This document shows positions 11,054 to 26,237 of a DNA stretch of 64,000 nucleotides, in pieces. How positions within the stretch are numbered: the first letter of the stretch is position 1; each line of letters starts with the position of its first letter. The stretch comes from Pelobates cultripes (lineage: Eukaryota; Chordata; Amphibia; Anura; Pelobatidae). The notes beneath the pieces are model-generated. The model had not been told where the DNA came from. It saw nothing but the letters and a program-made list of their open reading frames with translations, and searched no databases. The stretch is from NCBI GenBank assembly GCA_933207985.1, contig OW240912.1, positions 74,227,834 to 74,291,833 of the forward strand, read 5' to 3'. The translations under genes were made by a program, and so were the position numbers.

Positions 11054-11839
11054 AGTTTTTATTTTATTTTAAATCTTACAGTTCATTTTTTGTAGGAATG
11101 TTTATGATATAGAACTTTCAAAATACTTTAAGAAATATGAAGTACATTATCTAACAAAGTAATAAAAAGCAATAAAGAAAAAATGTATAAAAGGGGGCTC
11201 CTTTTATAATTAAATGGCAAAACACGATGACAGATCAAAAAAAATATCCGTCTTTCCAAGAATCAATATTCTTTTTTTCTTTTTTTTTTTTTTTAATCTC
11301 GAAACAATAAAGCGAAAATTCATTGATGCAAATTCCATTTGAAAGCACTCTCTTTTTTTTTTTGCTGGCTTATTATTTCCTGTATTTAATTACGTTATAC
11401 TCTGCATGTGAACATTTACAAGAAGAAATAAAAGAATATAGAATAAAATGAGAACAATAGGAAACTTTGTCTCTAGAACCATATGCCAGTATGATACGGA
11501 GACAGCAAAAATTATAGACTTCTTTTACCCCATGCACATGAGAGCTATATCTTACAGGCAACAAGGAGGTGCTAGACGTATTTAAAGGGTCCTCCACCCT
11601 TCTATTGGTAGACAGTGGCTTTTCGTATCTAACGTCAAGGAGAAACACAAATGTGTGGAGAACTGGTGGTTTTCTTTTCTTTTTTTTTTTTGTTTCCTCC
11701 TAATGTATGTCTAAGTATAGAGATATTTATGTTTAATTTATGAATGTTTAATTTTCAAGATAATCATATTACATAATAAGCCTGAATGCAAGTATCAGAG
11801 TAGCAGAGTATCAAGGTCTATATGAACTTGGCTCTCTGC
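11054..11839. other. Intron, no gene seen
   Basis: AT-rich, with several T homopolymers (11270-11295, 11350-11361, 11680-11691). No coding evidence. Confidence 0.3.
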
Positions 11840-12215
11840 TTAAAGGAACACTGTATAATTAGGGTGGATCCCCCTAACCTCTGACAATAAAAGGGTTAAA
11901 ACCCCTTTTTAAATTTACCTCTATCCAGTGCCGAGGCTCCCTGGCTCTTCCTTCACGTCACTGTGATAGTGGGCGCATGGGCTGCACTTGCCATGCACAC
12001 ATTAATGCTTCCCCATAAAAAAGCATTGAATCGATGATTTCCTACAGGGAATTTGAAGTCGTTAGATGGCCTCATATAAAGAGTGAGGATGTCAATGCCG
12101 TTTAATGGAGTAAAACTCCATTAGGGACCCAGAAGCACCTATAGTGGCAGACAACTACTAGAGGTTGAGTAAGCTGTGATATAGTACAGTGCACCCAGAC
12201 CATTTCACTGGTATC
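11840..12215. mobile_element. TTAA MITE, right end truncated
   Basis: It begins TTAAAGGAACACTGTATAAT and carries the family landmarks (AAAAGCATTG, CACCTATAGTGG, GTGCACCCAGACCA). The matching right terminus is missing or diverged after about 12215. Confidence 0.5.
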
Positions 12216-12857
12216 CTTCCGGACACATGGTTGTCAGGAAGGATCGCTGGTTGTCTGTAGGAAATAGTAGCATATTCCAGGGGAATTGGGATTGGCTCAC
12301 ACAACAATGTTGGTCAGGATTTCTCTGAAACAATATTCATGTGATGTGAGAGTTATAAAGGAAAAGATTGGTTTACTGACTACAGTTTTTTTCCAGGTTA
12401 AGATCTGTTGTAGCAGACATCTTTCCACCTTGCTCATGTGGGTTTCCTATGTAATAACGATGAGGGTATTTTTTCTCTGCTTTCATTCTTGGGCATTTTT
12501 TAAAGCCCAGTCCTGTGTTCTATACCTTCAACACTGGGTTTTAGAAAACCTCAGGGACTGCCCATGAGAAATATGCTGCAAAAGAACTGTAACTCGGGCA
12601 AAATTGCCCTGAAATCGTCAACCAACCATGATCTTTCTGTGGCGTATCCAGAAGTGTGACACCAGAGGGAAGAAATTCGGATAACAAATTAGGGTTCCCA
12701 AGTCAAGACGGTTCCACTCACACAAACCAATTATTCTGAATGCAGTGGAATATGGGGCATTTGGGAAGCATGGGTATGTAATTTCCATGAGAGGAATAAA
12801 AATATGTAATTATGCATGAACCATATAGGTCAAATTACTCAAACCTTTAAAAGACTA

Positions 12858-13407
12858 TTAAAGGGACACTGTAGTTTACTGTAGTTGTTCTGGTGAGTAT
12901 AGTCAGTCTATGCAGGCTTTTTGCAGTAAACACTGTCTTTTCAGAGAAAAGGCAGTGTTTACATTACAGCCTAGGGTAACTCCACTGACCACTCCTCAGA
13001 TGGCTACTAGAGGTGCTTCAGGGGGCAGTGCTGCATACTATGCAGCACTGACATTCAGTATCTCTACTCTCTGCATGGAGACATTAAACTTTGATTATTT
13101 GAACTTTGAATGCATCTCTATGAGGAGATGCTGATTGGCCAGGGTGGCGTTTGGCTCCACCCCTGGCCCATCTCCTTGGCTGAGATCATCAGAATTGACA
13201 ATCTTAGCCAATCCAATGCTTTCCTATGGGAAAGCATTGTGATTGGCTGAGATCATCACTTCTTATGTCAGCCAAGGATGCAGATCAGGAGCAGAGACAG
13301 CACCTGCAGACTGGCATATATACTATATTTAGGGGGCAGATAGTGTTTTTAACACTATGCGGTCAGGAATACATATTTGTGTTAGTGACCTTATATTGCT
13401 CCTTTAA
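12858..13407. mobile_element. TTAA-flanked palindromic MITE, complete
   Basis: TTAA borders lie at 12858-12861 and 13404-13407. Ends are AAGGGACACTGTAG on the left and, in reverse, AAAGGAGCAATATAAGG on the right. Internal palindromes include CACTGTCTTTTCAGAGAAAAGGCAGTG and TTTCCTATGGGAAAGCATTG. TTAA target duplication fits piggyBac- or Kolobok-type mobilisation; no transposase is present. Confidence 0.65.
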
Positions 13408-14857
13408 TCATTCTCCAAATCATAGCTAGAGCTTTTTTTGCGTTTTACTAGATTTATCTCATATGTAAAGCAATTATTGTTTAATTATACAGTGGAATAA
13501 TTTAAACAGTGGAAACTCCAGTAATATTGAATTTGCATTTGAGGCAATTTCTCAGCATTGCCACTGACTCCATGTGCTGCTCTTTTGATACATTCCTAAA
13601 ATGCTGTAAAACAAATACTTGTGCTGGGATGCCACATCCAGATCTGATGGGTAATAGCAGAGCAGCCTGGGGTTTAGAGGGTAGCGCTCATATTATGCAT
13701 GGTGCAAAATCTGATTTAGTTCAGAAATCATACTGGCTTAAAAACAAGCATCTTGGGAATTCATTTCATTTAAATTGGATCAGATGAAAATTATGAGAAA
13801 ATCCTTACCAGGGAATATGTTGGCAGGAGCCCAGTCCTTGGCTTCTTGTTTACTTAGCATGCAGGCATTCTGTGCTGTCTTTTCACAATATAATAGCAAT
13901 TTACTAGAACTCACACAGAAGATGGGATTTTTGAACTACAATTAAAAGCACTAAATGTTTAATTTTCGGGCAATGCTGTTTGTGACAAAAGCTTTTTCTG
14001 TGTGGTTTAACCTTATATGTGAAATGGTGAACCAATATTTTATGGAAAACTACACCAAATTGTGAATCATCTCCCACCCAATATATTGCTAAAAATGTAA
14101 TTTCCTGAATGGTTGCAGGACTCTGTATTTCACAAAGTATCGCTGATCCTGCGCCTTCCAGGATGTTAGATGATGATGAGGTTGGTATGAGCTGTATATT
14201 TGCTCTTTTGCAAAGCAAAATTGTATCCATGCTTCCAATTTGGTGAATTTGGGTACTAACTGACAAATTCATTGTAAGGAAATAAGTTATTAAATTTAAA
14301 AAAATGTTATTTTGTTAGTTAATAATGTCTATAGGTTAAAAAATGTTTTAAATATATATATATATATGTGCTGTTATATGTGGACATGATGGTCTCTTAC
14401 TCCATCTTTGTATGTATTTTTCCCTTCCTTACACTTCTCTCCCCTTGCTACATTTTTCCTTCCTTATTCTTGAATTTAGCAGTCATTATTATTGTTTGAT
14501 GTATATTGTGCTTCACCCGTTAATAAAGAAAAGTTACTGATCAGCGTCCTGTTACCTATGGCCACCTCACCATCCACTTGACCTATTCATTGTTTATATT
14601 ATGGTTTTTGTTACCCTTGCTTATTACAGTTTGTTACTCTATCACTGTTTAACTGGCATCATTGTTAACTGAAAAACTAAGATTGTAGTTTTATGTAGTG
14701 CCAAGATGTAGTAGATAATGTAGTGCCAAAAAATTCTGCATCTATGATAGGGAAGAAAAAATGCTATTTGCTGCAGACAAACTCATACAACAAAACATAA
14801 AAATGATGTGTACAATGATTGTGTAAAAATGAAGGAGTTATAAGAAGCTGTGGATTA
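13408..14857. other. Intron, no gene seen
   Basis: No coding or RNA feature that I can support. A short (TA)n lies at about 14354-14367. Confidence 0.3.
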
Positions 14858-15297
14858 TTTGAATTATTATTATTATGGTAGTTATAGAGCGCCGTCAAAT
14901 TCCACAGCGCTTTACAATGGGTGGATGAACAGACTTGTGGTTGTAACCAGACAAGTTGGACACACAGGAACAGTGGGGTTGAGGGCCCTGCTCAATGAGG
15001 GAGTGGGGTAAAATGACACAAAAAGGTAAGGATAGTATTAGACTAGTGACAGTTGCAGAAGAGGAATCAGTCAGGAGCTATTAACAGTTTAATTGATACG
15101 CTTTTATGAAGATGTGGGTTTTTAACGATTTTTTGAAGGAGTGGAGACTGGGTGAGCATCTAACAGAGGAGGGAAGCGAGTTCCACAGGAACGGTGCAGC
15201 CCTCGAGAAATCTTGAAGGCGAGCATCAGAGGTGGGAGTAGGGACAGAAGATAGACGTAACTGAGTTGAGTTAATTTTTGAATTTATTGACACATTT
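14858..15297 (-). mobile_element. L2/CR1-like LINE, 3' end only
   Basis: On the - strand 15293-15081 encodes the C-terminus of a Jockey-superfamily LINE polyprotein, with DFSRAAPFLWNSLPSSVR and HSFKKSLKTHIF. A 3' UTR follows, ending in a GCGCTTTACAATG/ATAGAGCGCCGTC-type tail (in + orientation) and an ATT microsatellite at 14858-14877. The rest was lost by 5' truncation, the usual outcome of target-primed reverse transcription. It ends 120 bases before the cytospin exon. Confidence 0.7.
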
Positions 15298-15362
15298 TTT
15301 TATTTTGAGACTTGATTACCTTAGATTTTAATATACAGGATAGAGGACATTTGTTTTTATAA

Positions 15363-17239
<1,877 letters not shown>

Positions 17240-18245
17240 ATATTATTATTTTTTTTTTAAATATTTTATTTTCTATGTGCATATGATAACAAATAAGCTT
17301 GAGATGCCACGACAACAAAAACAAGCATAGTGGTAACAGATAGTATGACATATTAACATGGCATTCAGAGAAACTGCACATTTTTAGTATATGTAATATA
17401 GACAATATATGGAACAGAGATTGGCAAGTTATGAAGGGAAAACAGACCAGGTACATCTCTGCCTGTTCAGATATAAACAAACAGTGAGGTAGCATGCTAG
17501 GTAAACTTAGAAAAAACATAGGAATAAATCTATTTGCCAGCTGGAATTGTGGATAGCCTCTGGGGTTAGCTGTGACAGGGTTGTAAGTTGTGGTAAGATA
17601 CAACTGGGTACGGTACTCGGAAAAATTAAAAGGAAGACAAGACACTCTAAGTAGATGGCCAAAATGCATAGAGGGCGGATTTGTTGTGCTAGAGTTTCCC
17701 CTCACATCAAGCCCAGGCCTTGATGAAGGCTGATGCCCTATGTCCAGGGAAATGCTCATACCAGGTGGCGTGATCGCGGGCCCGCATGGTCCTCCAAATA
17801 TGGAAAGCCCCTTGGGTAGGTGGATAGCGGAGGGGATGTGACTCCCGGTGGGCCCTCAGTCCAGATGAAGCAGGTTGAAGTGGGGCAACTTCCAAGGCTA
17901 GTGGTGCGTCTTGGTGGGATGAGGAACGAGGGCAGCTGTTTAGTCGGCTCCAGAACTTTTGGCACACCTCATCGAATTCTGCCTCAAAGCGTCTCCTCAA
18001 GTCCCAATTGTCAGAGCTTCTTGATTCAGACCAGGGTCTGTCCTGGCTGCAATTTTAGTTTCATCATGAGGTCCCTGGATCAGCAGGCAATTAGGTAAAT
18101 ATTGCAGGATTGTTAGTTTACCCAGTGGGGACCAGTATTTCCCCGCCAGGCCAAACAGAGGAGGGGGTAACGGGGCTGTCACTTCAGGCACCGTGGATGC
18201 TAGTGGTTTCAGGTTGAGAGATCGGCTGCTTCTACCTTCCGAGGG
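17240..18245 (-). mobile_element. Probable LINE or other retroelement fragment, unclassified
   Basis: On the - strand a GC-rich coding-like segment (18240-17707) contains FEAEFDEVCQKFWSRLNSC and HIWRTMRARDHATWYEHF. It is followed by AT-rich sequence ending at a T9 run (A-tail in the reverse sense) at about 17250. The arrangement suggests a 5'-truncated retroelement with a poly-A tail. Family not identified; several stops are present. Confidence 0.4.
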
Positions 18246-18784
18246 CCGCTGCAGGCTTGTAAAAAAGACTTTTTAAAGGACAGATAGAATTATGTTTTGA
18301 TACCATGTTAATTCTTATAACCAATCATTTACAATTAACTAAACATTAGAAAGTATATTTAAAAAAAAACACAATTGTTTTCCTACATGAATGGCGTAAA
18401 ACAACCACAAAAAAAAAGACAGACACAAAAATACAGAAAACACAAAATACAGAAACAAAAATAAATTTCTGTCATAATTTTTTTTTTTTCTGTTAAAAAG
18501 TCACATTTAACAACAGGGTACCACCACTGTGTGAATCTGTAGATACAGTTCCAAGTTAGGGATTCACTTTTTTACCTTGGGATACCGACTGATTGGTTTA
18601 CTGTGACTGTTTCATTTTCAGGAAGCTCTGGTCTGTAGCATCAAACAAATGCAATTTTCCTCTGTCAAAGCATATATTTTTCAAATGTGGACAATGCACA
18701 GTATAGCACATCCTCTGCACATGGTTATGTCACTTCCTCTTGTAAGTGCAGACAACAGGGTGAAGATACAATGTAAGGGCTTCT

Positions 18785-19533
18785 AAAAGAGTTCCTCCAA
18801 CTCCTTTTTTAAAACTTTTTTTTATAATAATGCACTATTGGCATTATTCTTCAAGTCACCGCTCAAAAAGCTTTTTAAAATAAGTTTTACTTACCTTAAT
18901 TAAGTGCCGGGTCTGCCCATGTCTGACATCACAGGAACCGGTGGACTAGTCAAAAGAATCTCATAGAAAAATCTTTGATTTGACTATTCTACTGGCTCAA
19001 AGTGCATGTTCACACCCTGAGCAGGCAAGATGAGGAAGAAAGGGTGGGAGGCAAGTAAAGAAGGAATGGCAGGGGAAGGAAAATACTGAATAGGATAGGG
19101 AGGAGAGACTCAAGCTTTCCCTTGCAGGCTTTGCCTAAACTGAGAAGCAGATTATTATTATTATTGCCATTTATATAGCGCCAATCGATTCTGTAGCATT
19201 TACAATATTAGGGGGGATTTAACTATAAATAGGACAATTACAAAAAACATACGGGAACAATAGGTTAAAAAGGACCCTGCTCAATCGAGCTTACAGTCTC
19301 TAGGAGGTGGGGTGTAAGATTACATCTATCGCCAGCATGCAGTGCGGGCTAATGTAAAATATGCAAATAATTGACATTAGGCAACCCCGAACAGAGTTCT
19401 GGGCTGCATAAATCACTTGTGTCCAGGTTCAGCTTGCCCCAGCACACAAGTGTCAATAACTCTGGATCTGCAGTGTTCCTGTGTTTCCACCATAACCACT
19501 TCTGAAAGCAGAAGTGGTTGGAGTAACCCTTTT
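18785..19533. mobile_element. MITE interrupted by a LINE tail
   Basis: The ends AAAGAGTTCCTCCAACTCC (left) and, in reverse, AAAGGGTTACTCCAACCAC (right) are inverted repeats. The middle is split by an L2/CR1-like LINE tail at about 19152-19325. Confidence 0.5.
19152..19325 (-). mobile_element. L2/CR1-like LINE 3' tail
   Basis: It starts with an ATT microsatellite, then ATTTATATAGCGCCAATCGA, and contains GACCCTGCTCAATCGAGCTTAC. It matches the tails at 14858, 38966 and 50483. Confidence 0.6.
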
Positions 19534-20005
19534 CCAGTTTGGCTATTTTGGCACGCTATTTAGTAGGTTTGCCATATATTTGCTTTTAGTGGTTGTCTTT
19601 TTTTTATTTTATTATTTTGTCTTTAAATTTGAAATTCTGTTTGAATTCCTGATGATTTTTAATAATTAAGTGAATAACCCTGAAATAATAAGGCAGAGAA
19701 GAGAAAACAATACACAGGAGAATATTGTATAATATAGGATAACACAGGCAAGGGAAATAACAAAGCAGGGTGACACAGATAGGGCAACATAACTATGTAG
19801 GAGAACACAAGTTATCCCTTTTTCTGTATTGAAATGTGGACTCCAAAGGTGAGAGCTAAAGGTTGTTTATTTGTATTGTGGAGAGTGCTTAAAAAATAAA
19901 CCTGAATGTTGAATATTGAACTCAAGCCAGTTAATTCTGAAGGTAACGTTTCTCATCATTGTGCATTGTTATGACTAGCATTTCATTACTAAATGTTCAG
20001 TTATG
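19534..20005. other. Intron, no gene seen
   Basis: AT-rich; a weak degenerate GGATAACACAGG-like repetition lies at 19690-19815. Confidence 0.3.
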
Positions 20006-21545
20006 AAAAAGGACAAATGAGTGATTTGTTACATGTGAGTTTACAGAGGAAGATATTCTATTTCAACTATTAAAAGTAAAGACAAATAAGTCAATGGGAC
20101 CTGATGGAATACACCCAAAGTTATTAAAAGAGCTTAGTGGTGTACTAGCAAAACCATTAACAGATTTATTTAACCAATCATTGTTAACAGGAGTAGTCCC
20201 AGAAGAATGTTGTGCCCATTCAAAGAAAGGTAGTAGGGAGGAGTCGGGCAAGTAAGACTTTCTTCGGTAGTGGGGAAAGTGGAAACCATGTTAAAGGATA
20301 GGATTGTTGAACATCTAAAATCACACGGGTTTCAAGATTAGAGACAACATGAATTTAATTCAGGGAGATCATGCCAAACTAATCTTATTGATTTTTTTGA
20401 TTGGATAACTAAAATTATAGATCAGAGTGGTGCAGTATACATTGCTTACCTAGATTTCAGTAAGGCTTTTGACACTGTTGCACATAGAAGGCTTATCAAT
20501 AAACTGCAATCTTTATGTTTGGATTCCAATATTGTTGAATGGGTAAGGCAGTGGCTGAGTGACAGGCAACAGAAGGTTGTAGTCAATGGAGTATATTTGA
20601 AGCATGGGCTTGTCACCAGTGGGGGTACCTTAGGGATCTGTACTTGGACTTATTCTCTTTAATATTTGTATTAGTGATATTGCAGAAGGACTTGATGGTA
20701 AGGTATGTCTTTTTGCTGATGATACTAAGATATGTAACAGGGTTGATGTTCCAGGAGGGATAAGCCAAATGGCAAATGATTTAGGTAAACGAGAAAAATG
20801 GTCAGAGTTGTGGCAACTGACATTTAAGGTGGATAAGTGAAAGATAATGTATCTTGGACGTAAAAACCCAAGGGCAGAGTACAGAATATTTGATAGAGTC
20901 CTAACCTCAACATCTGAGGAAAGGGAATTAGGGGTAATTATTTCAGATGACTTAAAGGTAGGCAGACAATGTAATAAAGCAGCAGGAAATGCTAGCAGAA
21001 TGCTTGGTTGTAAAGGGAGAGGTATTAGCAGTAGAAAGAGGGAAGTGCTCATACCATTGTACAGAACACTGGTGAGACCTCACTTGGAGTATTGTACACA
21101 GTACTGGAGACCGTATCTTCAGAAGGATATTGATACTTTAGAGAGAGTTCAGAGAAGGGCTACTAAACTAGTTCATGAATTGCAGGATAAAACTTATAAA
21201 GAAAGGTTAAAGGATCTTAGGAAAGACTAGACAGGGGGATATGATAAAAACATTTAAATACATAAAGGGAATCAACACAGTAAAGGAGGAGACTATATTT
21301 AAAAGAAGAAAAATTACCACAACAAGAGGGCATAGTCTTAAATTAGAGGGGCAAAGGTTTAAAAATAATATCAGGAAGTATTGTTTTACTGAGAGGGTAG
21401 TGGATGCATGGAATACCCTTCCACCTGAGTGGTAGAGGTTAACACAGTGGAGGAGTTTAAGAATGCGTGGCATAGGCATAAGGCTATCCTAGCTATAAGA
21501 TAAGGGCAGGGACTAATTAAAGTATTTAGAAAATTGGGCAGACTA
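20006..21545 (+). mobile_element. CR1-like LINE, 5'-truncated, decayed
   Basis: It starts at a point equivalent to about 43490 of the better copy at 42606-45108 and is collinear with it. The RT region (about 20080-20830) is broken by stops and small indels, although DFSKAFD and FADDTK remain readable. The C-terminal part, 20847-21230 and 21241-21435, encodes the typical REVLIPLYRTLVRPHLEYCT region and the DAWNTLP tail motif. The final GGGCCGTATGG/ATTCTATG-type 3' end seen in the other copy is missing or replaced after 21545. LINEs of this clade insert by target-primed reverse transcription and are commonly 5'-truncated. Confidence 0.85.
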
Positions 21546-21824
21546 GTTGTTGTACTCAGTGAGAACAATCTTTCCTTATCATCAATATTAGATAATGTTA
21601 CTTTTGTCATCATCACTTCAAATACTAGGATATCTTCATTTAGTAGAAAGAATTAAAAAAGAAACAAAAAACCCCAATTTTTAAGCAATAAACATATATT
21701 TGTTAGCTTTATTTAAAAAGGGAATAGGCCATATGGAATTATGGGTATTATAATGGGACACTGGATAAATATGGTTACTGCAGAATTTTCAATTACTGCA
21801 TTTTGGTTAAAATAGCTGAATGGG

Positions 21825-22990
21825 CCGGGCGTGGCCTGACTGAGGAGCGAGCTGGACGTGCCCGAGTGAAGCTCCGCTCTGAAACCACCGCCTAAAGCAA
21901 CAAAAGCTAACAATCTAGTTGGAAAAAGTTACTTGATTATCCACATGGATAGGAGAGATCCTAAGAAACACTCCAAGAAGGGCCCGGACCCTGGGGCCAA
22001 CCTGTTTGCTGCCCTTCGTGCCCTGCCACCCGCTCTGCAAGATGGTAGCGGTTCCGAGTCACCTACTACTTCCACGCCGCCCCGTGCACATACTGACCAC
22101 CCTAACGGAAGTGAAGTCTTACCTAGCTGGCGAGATAACACGTTCCACCAGTGTCTTGCAAAGTGAGATCCAGCAACTGGGTGCGTGGACGGGCCGATGG
22201 AAGCAGCGCTTAGAATTCACGAGGCTCACAATGTGGCTGCTACCCGGATTAACTCCCTCACAGCCTGGGTCCTATCAGCAGAGCTGGCATTCGAGGATAT
22301 GGGCAATCCCTCTAGAAGCAATAACGTGCGTCTCAGAGGCCTCCCCGAAAGCGCCGGCAAGGATCTTTTTGGTGAGCATATTCAAGCCGTTGCTCTCAAA
22401 TATCCCAGATCACCTGTGGCACGTGGAATGGGCGCACAGAGCACTTAGCGCCAGAAGGATGGAATCAAATGTCCCCAGGGACGTTAAAATATGCTTTCTT
22501 TACTTCCCAACTAAGGAAGCCTTAATGAAGCGGGGCAGAGAGGGCCCTATCACATACCATGGTGCAACCATTTCACTGTTTCAGGATCAGGTTCCACTTA
22601 CACTTCAGAGGCGACAAGAGTGGAAGCCGATCACGGAGGTCCTTCATTTAGCTAATGTGAGGTACGCCCACATGTCCTACAGCCGGGAGGTGATGCTGCT
22701 TCCTTCCTTGGCGCTCTGGGGCTCCAGGTGCCAAGCAACCTGCCGCCCACGACGGGAGATCCTGCAGTACCTACCGCAGCTACCGAGAGCATTACTGGGT
22801 GGCACACTCTGAGTTGGAAATACCATCCATGGGGGATTTATTCTTTGTCGGCTCGAAAAGGGTGCCATCTAGGGCAGGTTATCTCAGTGATGGACTCCCT
22901 TTGTCCGCTCAATCAGCCCTACCCTGGATAGGTGGAGGATCAGTTCTTTTGAGGGAGATTGGTGGGCCTCATGTGGGAGTTATATGAATA
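21825..22990 (+). mobile_element. L1-like LINE fragment: 5' UTR and ORF1
   Basis: A GC-rich leader (GGGCGTGGCCTGACTGAGG, about 21826-21844) is followed by an ORF1-type coding region. No ORF2 endonuclease or RT was recognised downstream before AT-rich sequence resumes, so this is a 3'-truncated or rearranged copy. Confidence 0.65.
21945..22790 (+). pseudogene. L1-type ORF1 protein, frameshifted
   Basis: Translation starts at an ATG near 21945 (MDRRDPKKHSKK) and runs with a stop near 22164 into the frame holding RSNNVRLRGLPESAGKDL (about 22305-22370), the RRM-type signature of L1 ORF1p. The frame then changes near 22420 to give RDVKICFLYFPTKEALMK and ITYHGATISLFQDQVPLTLQ (22470-22605), the C-terminal domain. 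ORF1p is an RNA-binding chaperone that coats LINE RNA. The order and motifs are clear; at least one nonsense codon and one frameshift make it dead. Confidence 0.75.
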
Positions 22991-23252
22991 TCACACAGCC
23001 TGTTGTCAGGTAGGGGAGACCTGAGCTATCAGGGGTGTGGGGATATGCAGGACGGGAAGTAAGTCTTTTAATTTATCGTTTAATGGAGGGACAATATGTG
23101 ACCCACGGAGTGGTAAGTCTAGGTAGGGAGGGTCACTCTACTTGATGGAGGTTTACACTTCCTGTTTACAACCATGACACTCACATACCTTACATATAGT
23201 ATGAACATAGATCTGCATACGAATGTAGTACAGGGGATGATAAAAAAAATAA

Positions 23253-23293
<41 letters not shown>

Positions 23294-23970
23294 AATGAAT
23301 AAAAATACATATTAGAGAAAACAGGAAAAAAAAATAAGCATAAAAACAGTTTGGAAGCACAAACACTACTGACCAAATGATGGACTTCTATGAATGTACA
23401 TACGGTATACAGTTGCTACATAGTTATGTCACTAATATTGGTCTCAAGGTGATCCATAAAATCCTACTTGAGCTTGTTAAATATTTGGCGGAAGATATAT
23501 ACTCTACCATTGTGCCATCTCTTGTTCTCTTTAGAGGGTTGGGTGGCCATTTTAATTATTGAGTTACCCTATGGTTTTATTCACAATTCAAATTTCTTAA
23601 TACGCTATTGTGTCCCTGCTGGGGATCAGAATTGTTATTGTGCGCTAGTATTGTAAGTTATGGTGGCGCGTTCAGTTACCGGTGTATAAGCCCGCATCTC
23701 CTGCACGTATTTTCTGAGCCAGAGGTGCCGACTCATGTACCCTACAGAGTTCCGGCGATTTTTAAGCTCAGACGATTTACGTTTCCTTTCTCTACTTCTC
23801 TTCGTCTTTCTCTTCTTATTCTTTTCCTTCTTATTCTCCTTGGTTGCTGGAGGGACTGGGAGGGGAGAGCACCAAGCAACTTCCTTTCAGTCCTGGTAGA
23901 GGAAGCAGAAGCTCCTCTACTGCAGTCCGCTCGGCCATGTTACATAAGTTAAGGAGTTAAGCAGGCGCGC
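22991..23970. other. Intron with (AT)n, no gene seen
   Basis: Contains an AT microsatellite at 23258-23287 and a pyrimidine-rich stretch around 23775-23850. No coding feature that I can support. Confidence 0.35.
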
Positions 23971-24410
23971 AAAAGGGGAAGATAGAAAAGCACACAAAAT
24001 GGTCTGGGAAGGGGACAATGACGCTGAGAAGGGGCTGGATAAGAGGACAATGACCAAAGAGGGGATGGGGAAAAATACAAAGACCAAAGAGGGTCTGGGG
24101 TAGGGGATAATGGCACACACTGAGGGGCTTGAGAAGGGAATAATGACACACACAGGTGTTGGGGAAGGGGATAATGACACACAGAGAGGCATGGGAAGGG
24201 AACAATGACACATACAGAGGGGAAGGGGACAATGACACACACAGAGAAACTGGGGAAGGGGACAATGACACGCAAGAGGCCTTGGGGGAAGTAGGAGACA
24301 CATGGAAATGTAGAGATACACAAGGGGGGTGTAAGACACAATGGGGAAAAATGGGGGATAAGATACACTAAAGGGGATGTAAGACACAAAAGGGTGGTAA
24401 GATACACAGA
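23970..24410. repeat. Degenerate minisatellite, GGGGACAATGACACAC-type
   Basis: Units of about 35-42 bases containing GGGGACAATGACACACA or GATAATGACACACAC repeat across the region. Long proline/serine/cysteine-rich open frames here are a consequence of the repeat. In reverse the motif resembles GTGTCTTACACCCCC, also seen at 55180-55390. Confidence 0.75.
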
Positions 24411-25689
24411 GTAAAAATAAAATAAGTGAAAAAATAGTGCTTCTTAAAAATAAATCAATACATAAAACAAATGTTTTTTTTTTTTTTTAAAAAGATAAAA
24501 GAAAGCAGCACCTATACCGTTTGTTAGCCCAAAACACTCCAAATGCAATAAAACAAAAGATAAGAGGTGCGCTGTATATTATAAACTAAAGTGCATTTGA
24601 TAGAGATAGGGCTGTTATATTGCAGCACAACATATAAAATACCAAAGTGCAATATGTGCAAAAAGATTGTATTAAAAAGTGCAATCTAAAAAACAACAAA
24701 CACTCAAAGTAGACTAATTACACTAAAACATTAATGAGGTGAAATTACAGCTCCATATGGGGAGATTAGAGAAGAGGAGACAATTGGAAGAGAGCAGGGA
24801 AATAATAATGTAAGAGGCCTGGAAACATGAGGGTAAAATGTGTATTCGCATACAATATCTCCAAATATTGTGTGGTTAAACCTTTAGCGTTTAAAATAAT
24901 TTTATTTATTTTTTTGGAGTGCACTCAGATTTTTTTTTTTTTTTTTTTTTACCCTATATACTTTAAAAGATAGCCTGAAATGTTAGGTAAACCGCTGTGT
25001 AAATTAAAACTTGGAAATGTTCTGCATGTCATGATTCATTTCACTTTCTTGCATTCCCCAAGTTCTATCCAAAATTAAATCCGTTTCTGCTGTAGTACTT
25101 CTAACCCCCTGAAATGGTGGATTCAGCAAATAAAATGTATCCATCTGGAAAAAGGGCCACATACAAAGTGTGCTTTCCACCCGTTTCACCCTATTTATAA
25201 CAAGACACATTAAAACTGTATTTCCCTCCTGTAAATATGTTTTCAACAGAGGCTTAATTCTATTTAGAGAGAAAAAAAAAAATCAGTAGGTCACGCATGT
25301 CTAACTTATTCCCTCCTCCTGTTGCTGGACTGCATCCAGTTCCCATAAATCTTACAATCAGTGCCATGGACCAAGGTTGGACGCTAGTGATGTTTAATAC
25401 AACAGAAGATATATCACACGATTTGACCTGAGAGAAAGTAGAATAGCAGAATGTACATTTATATATCAGTAATCTGCTGAAATACATAAAGGAGTTAAGT
25501 CTACTATTTTTGTCTATTTAATTCTCATTAATGGCCATTTTGGGTGACGTGTTTGGATATACCCCAAAATTGCATATCTGTGAACATAGATTTCATTTTG
25601 TTCCAAATGATCAGGATTGTTTTTTGCCTTTCTTGTAAAAGTTTAAACATATTTATATTCTGGTTCTTGAGGGTAGAGAAATGTCTATA
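24411..25689. other. Intron, no gene seen
   Basis: AT-rich with T or A runs at 24474-24491 and 24928-24950. No coding feature that I can support. Confidence 0.3.
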
Positions 25690-26237
25690 TATTTATTTAT
25701 TTATAAAATATTTTACCAGGAAAGATACATTGAGATTTCTCTCGTTTTCAAGTATGTACTGGGTCCACAAATAATTGCATTGTTACATTAAGGTGCAATA
25801 AAATACAAAACCAATATTAATACACAATAAATACAAAATTTAACATAGAACAGGTAGGAAATATATAATCAACCATGACAGTTGCATTCTGTTTTGAGGT
25901 ATGTAGAGAGGGATCTCTTAAAGGACTTTAGGCTTAGGGAAGATTTGAAATTGTGCGGGAGGTTGTTCCACAATTGCGGTGCTCTGTAGGAAAAGGAGGA
26001 TCGGGCTGCTTTCTTTTTGTATTGAGGTAGACTAAATAAAGTGCTGGTACTGGATCGGAGATTATATGAAGTGGGAGCAGCTGGGGAAAGCATTTTGTTC
26101 AGGTAGGGTGGGAGTTTCCCAGAAAAGCTCTTTAACACAAGGATGGAAAGGTGAAGGGTGCGTCTGGATTCCCGCGAAAGACAGTTTAATTCTTTTAGCA
26201 TGTCACAATGGTGGGTCCTGTTATTACATTGTAGCAC
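25690..26237 (-). mobile_element. Jockey-superfamily LINE, 3' end
   Basis: On the - strand 26237-25869 encodes a C-terminal LINE segment with NLRSSTSTLFSLPQYKKK and SYRAPQLWNNLPHNFK, and SLKSFKRSLSTYLKTE at the end. A 3' UTR follows, ending with the ATTTATTTATAAAATATTTT tail at 25692-25712. It is 5'-truncated and is a different family from the elements at 20006 and 42606. Confidence 0.75.

Noticed and set aside
13904..14272. 122-residue - strand frame
   Set aside because: Composition is AT-driven; no motif, no splice signals and no recognisable homologue.
23917..24407. Long overlapping - strand open frames rich in Pro, Ser and Cys
   Set aside because: They are translations of a degenerate minisatellite in several frames, not genes.
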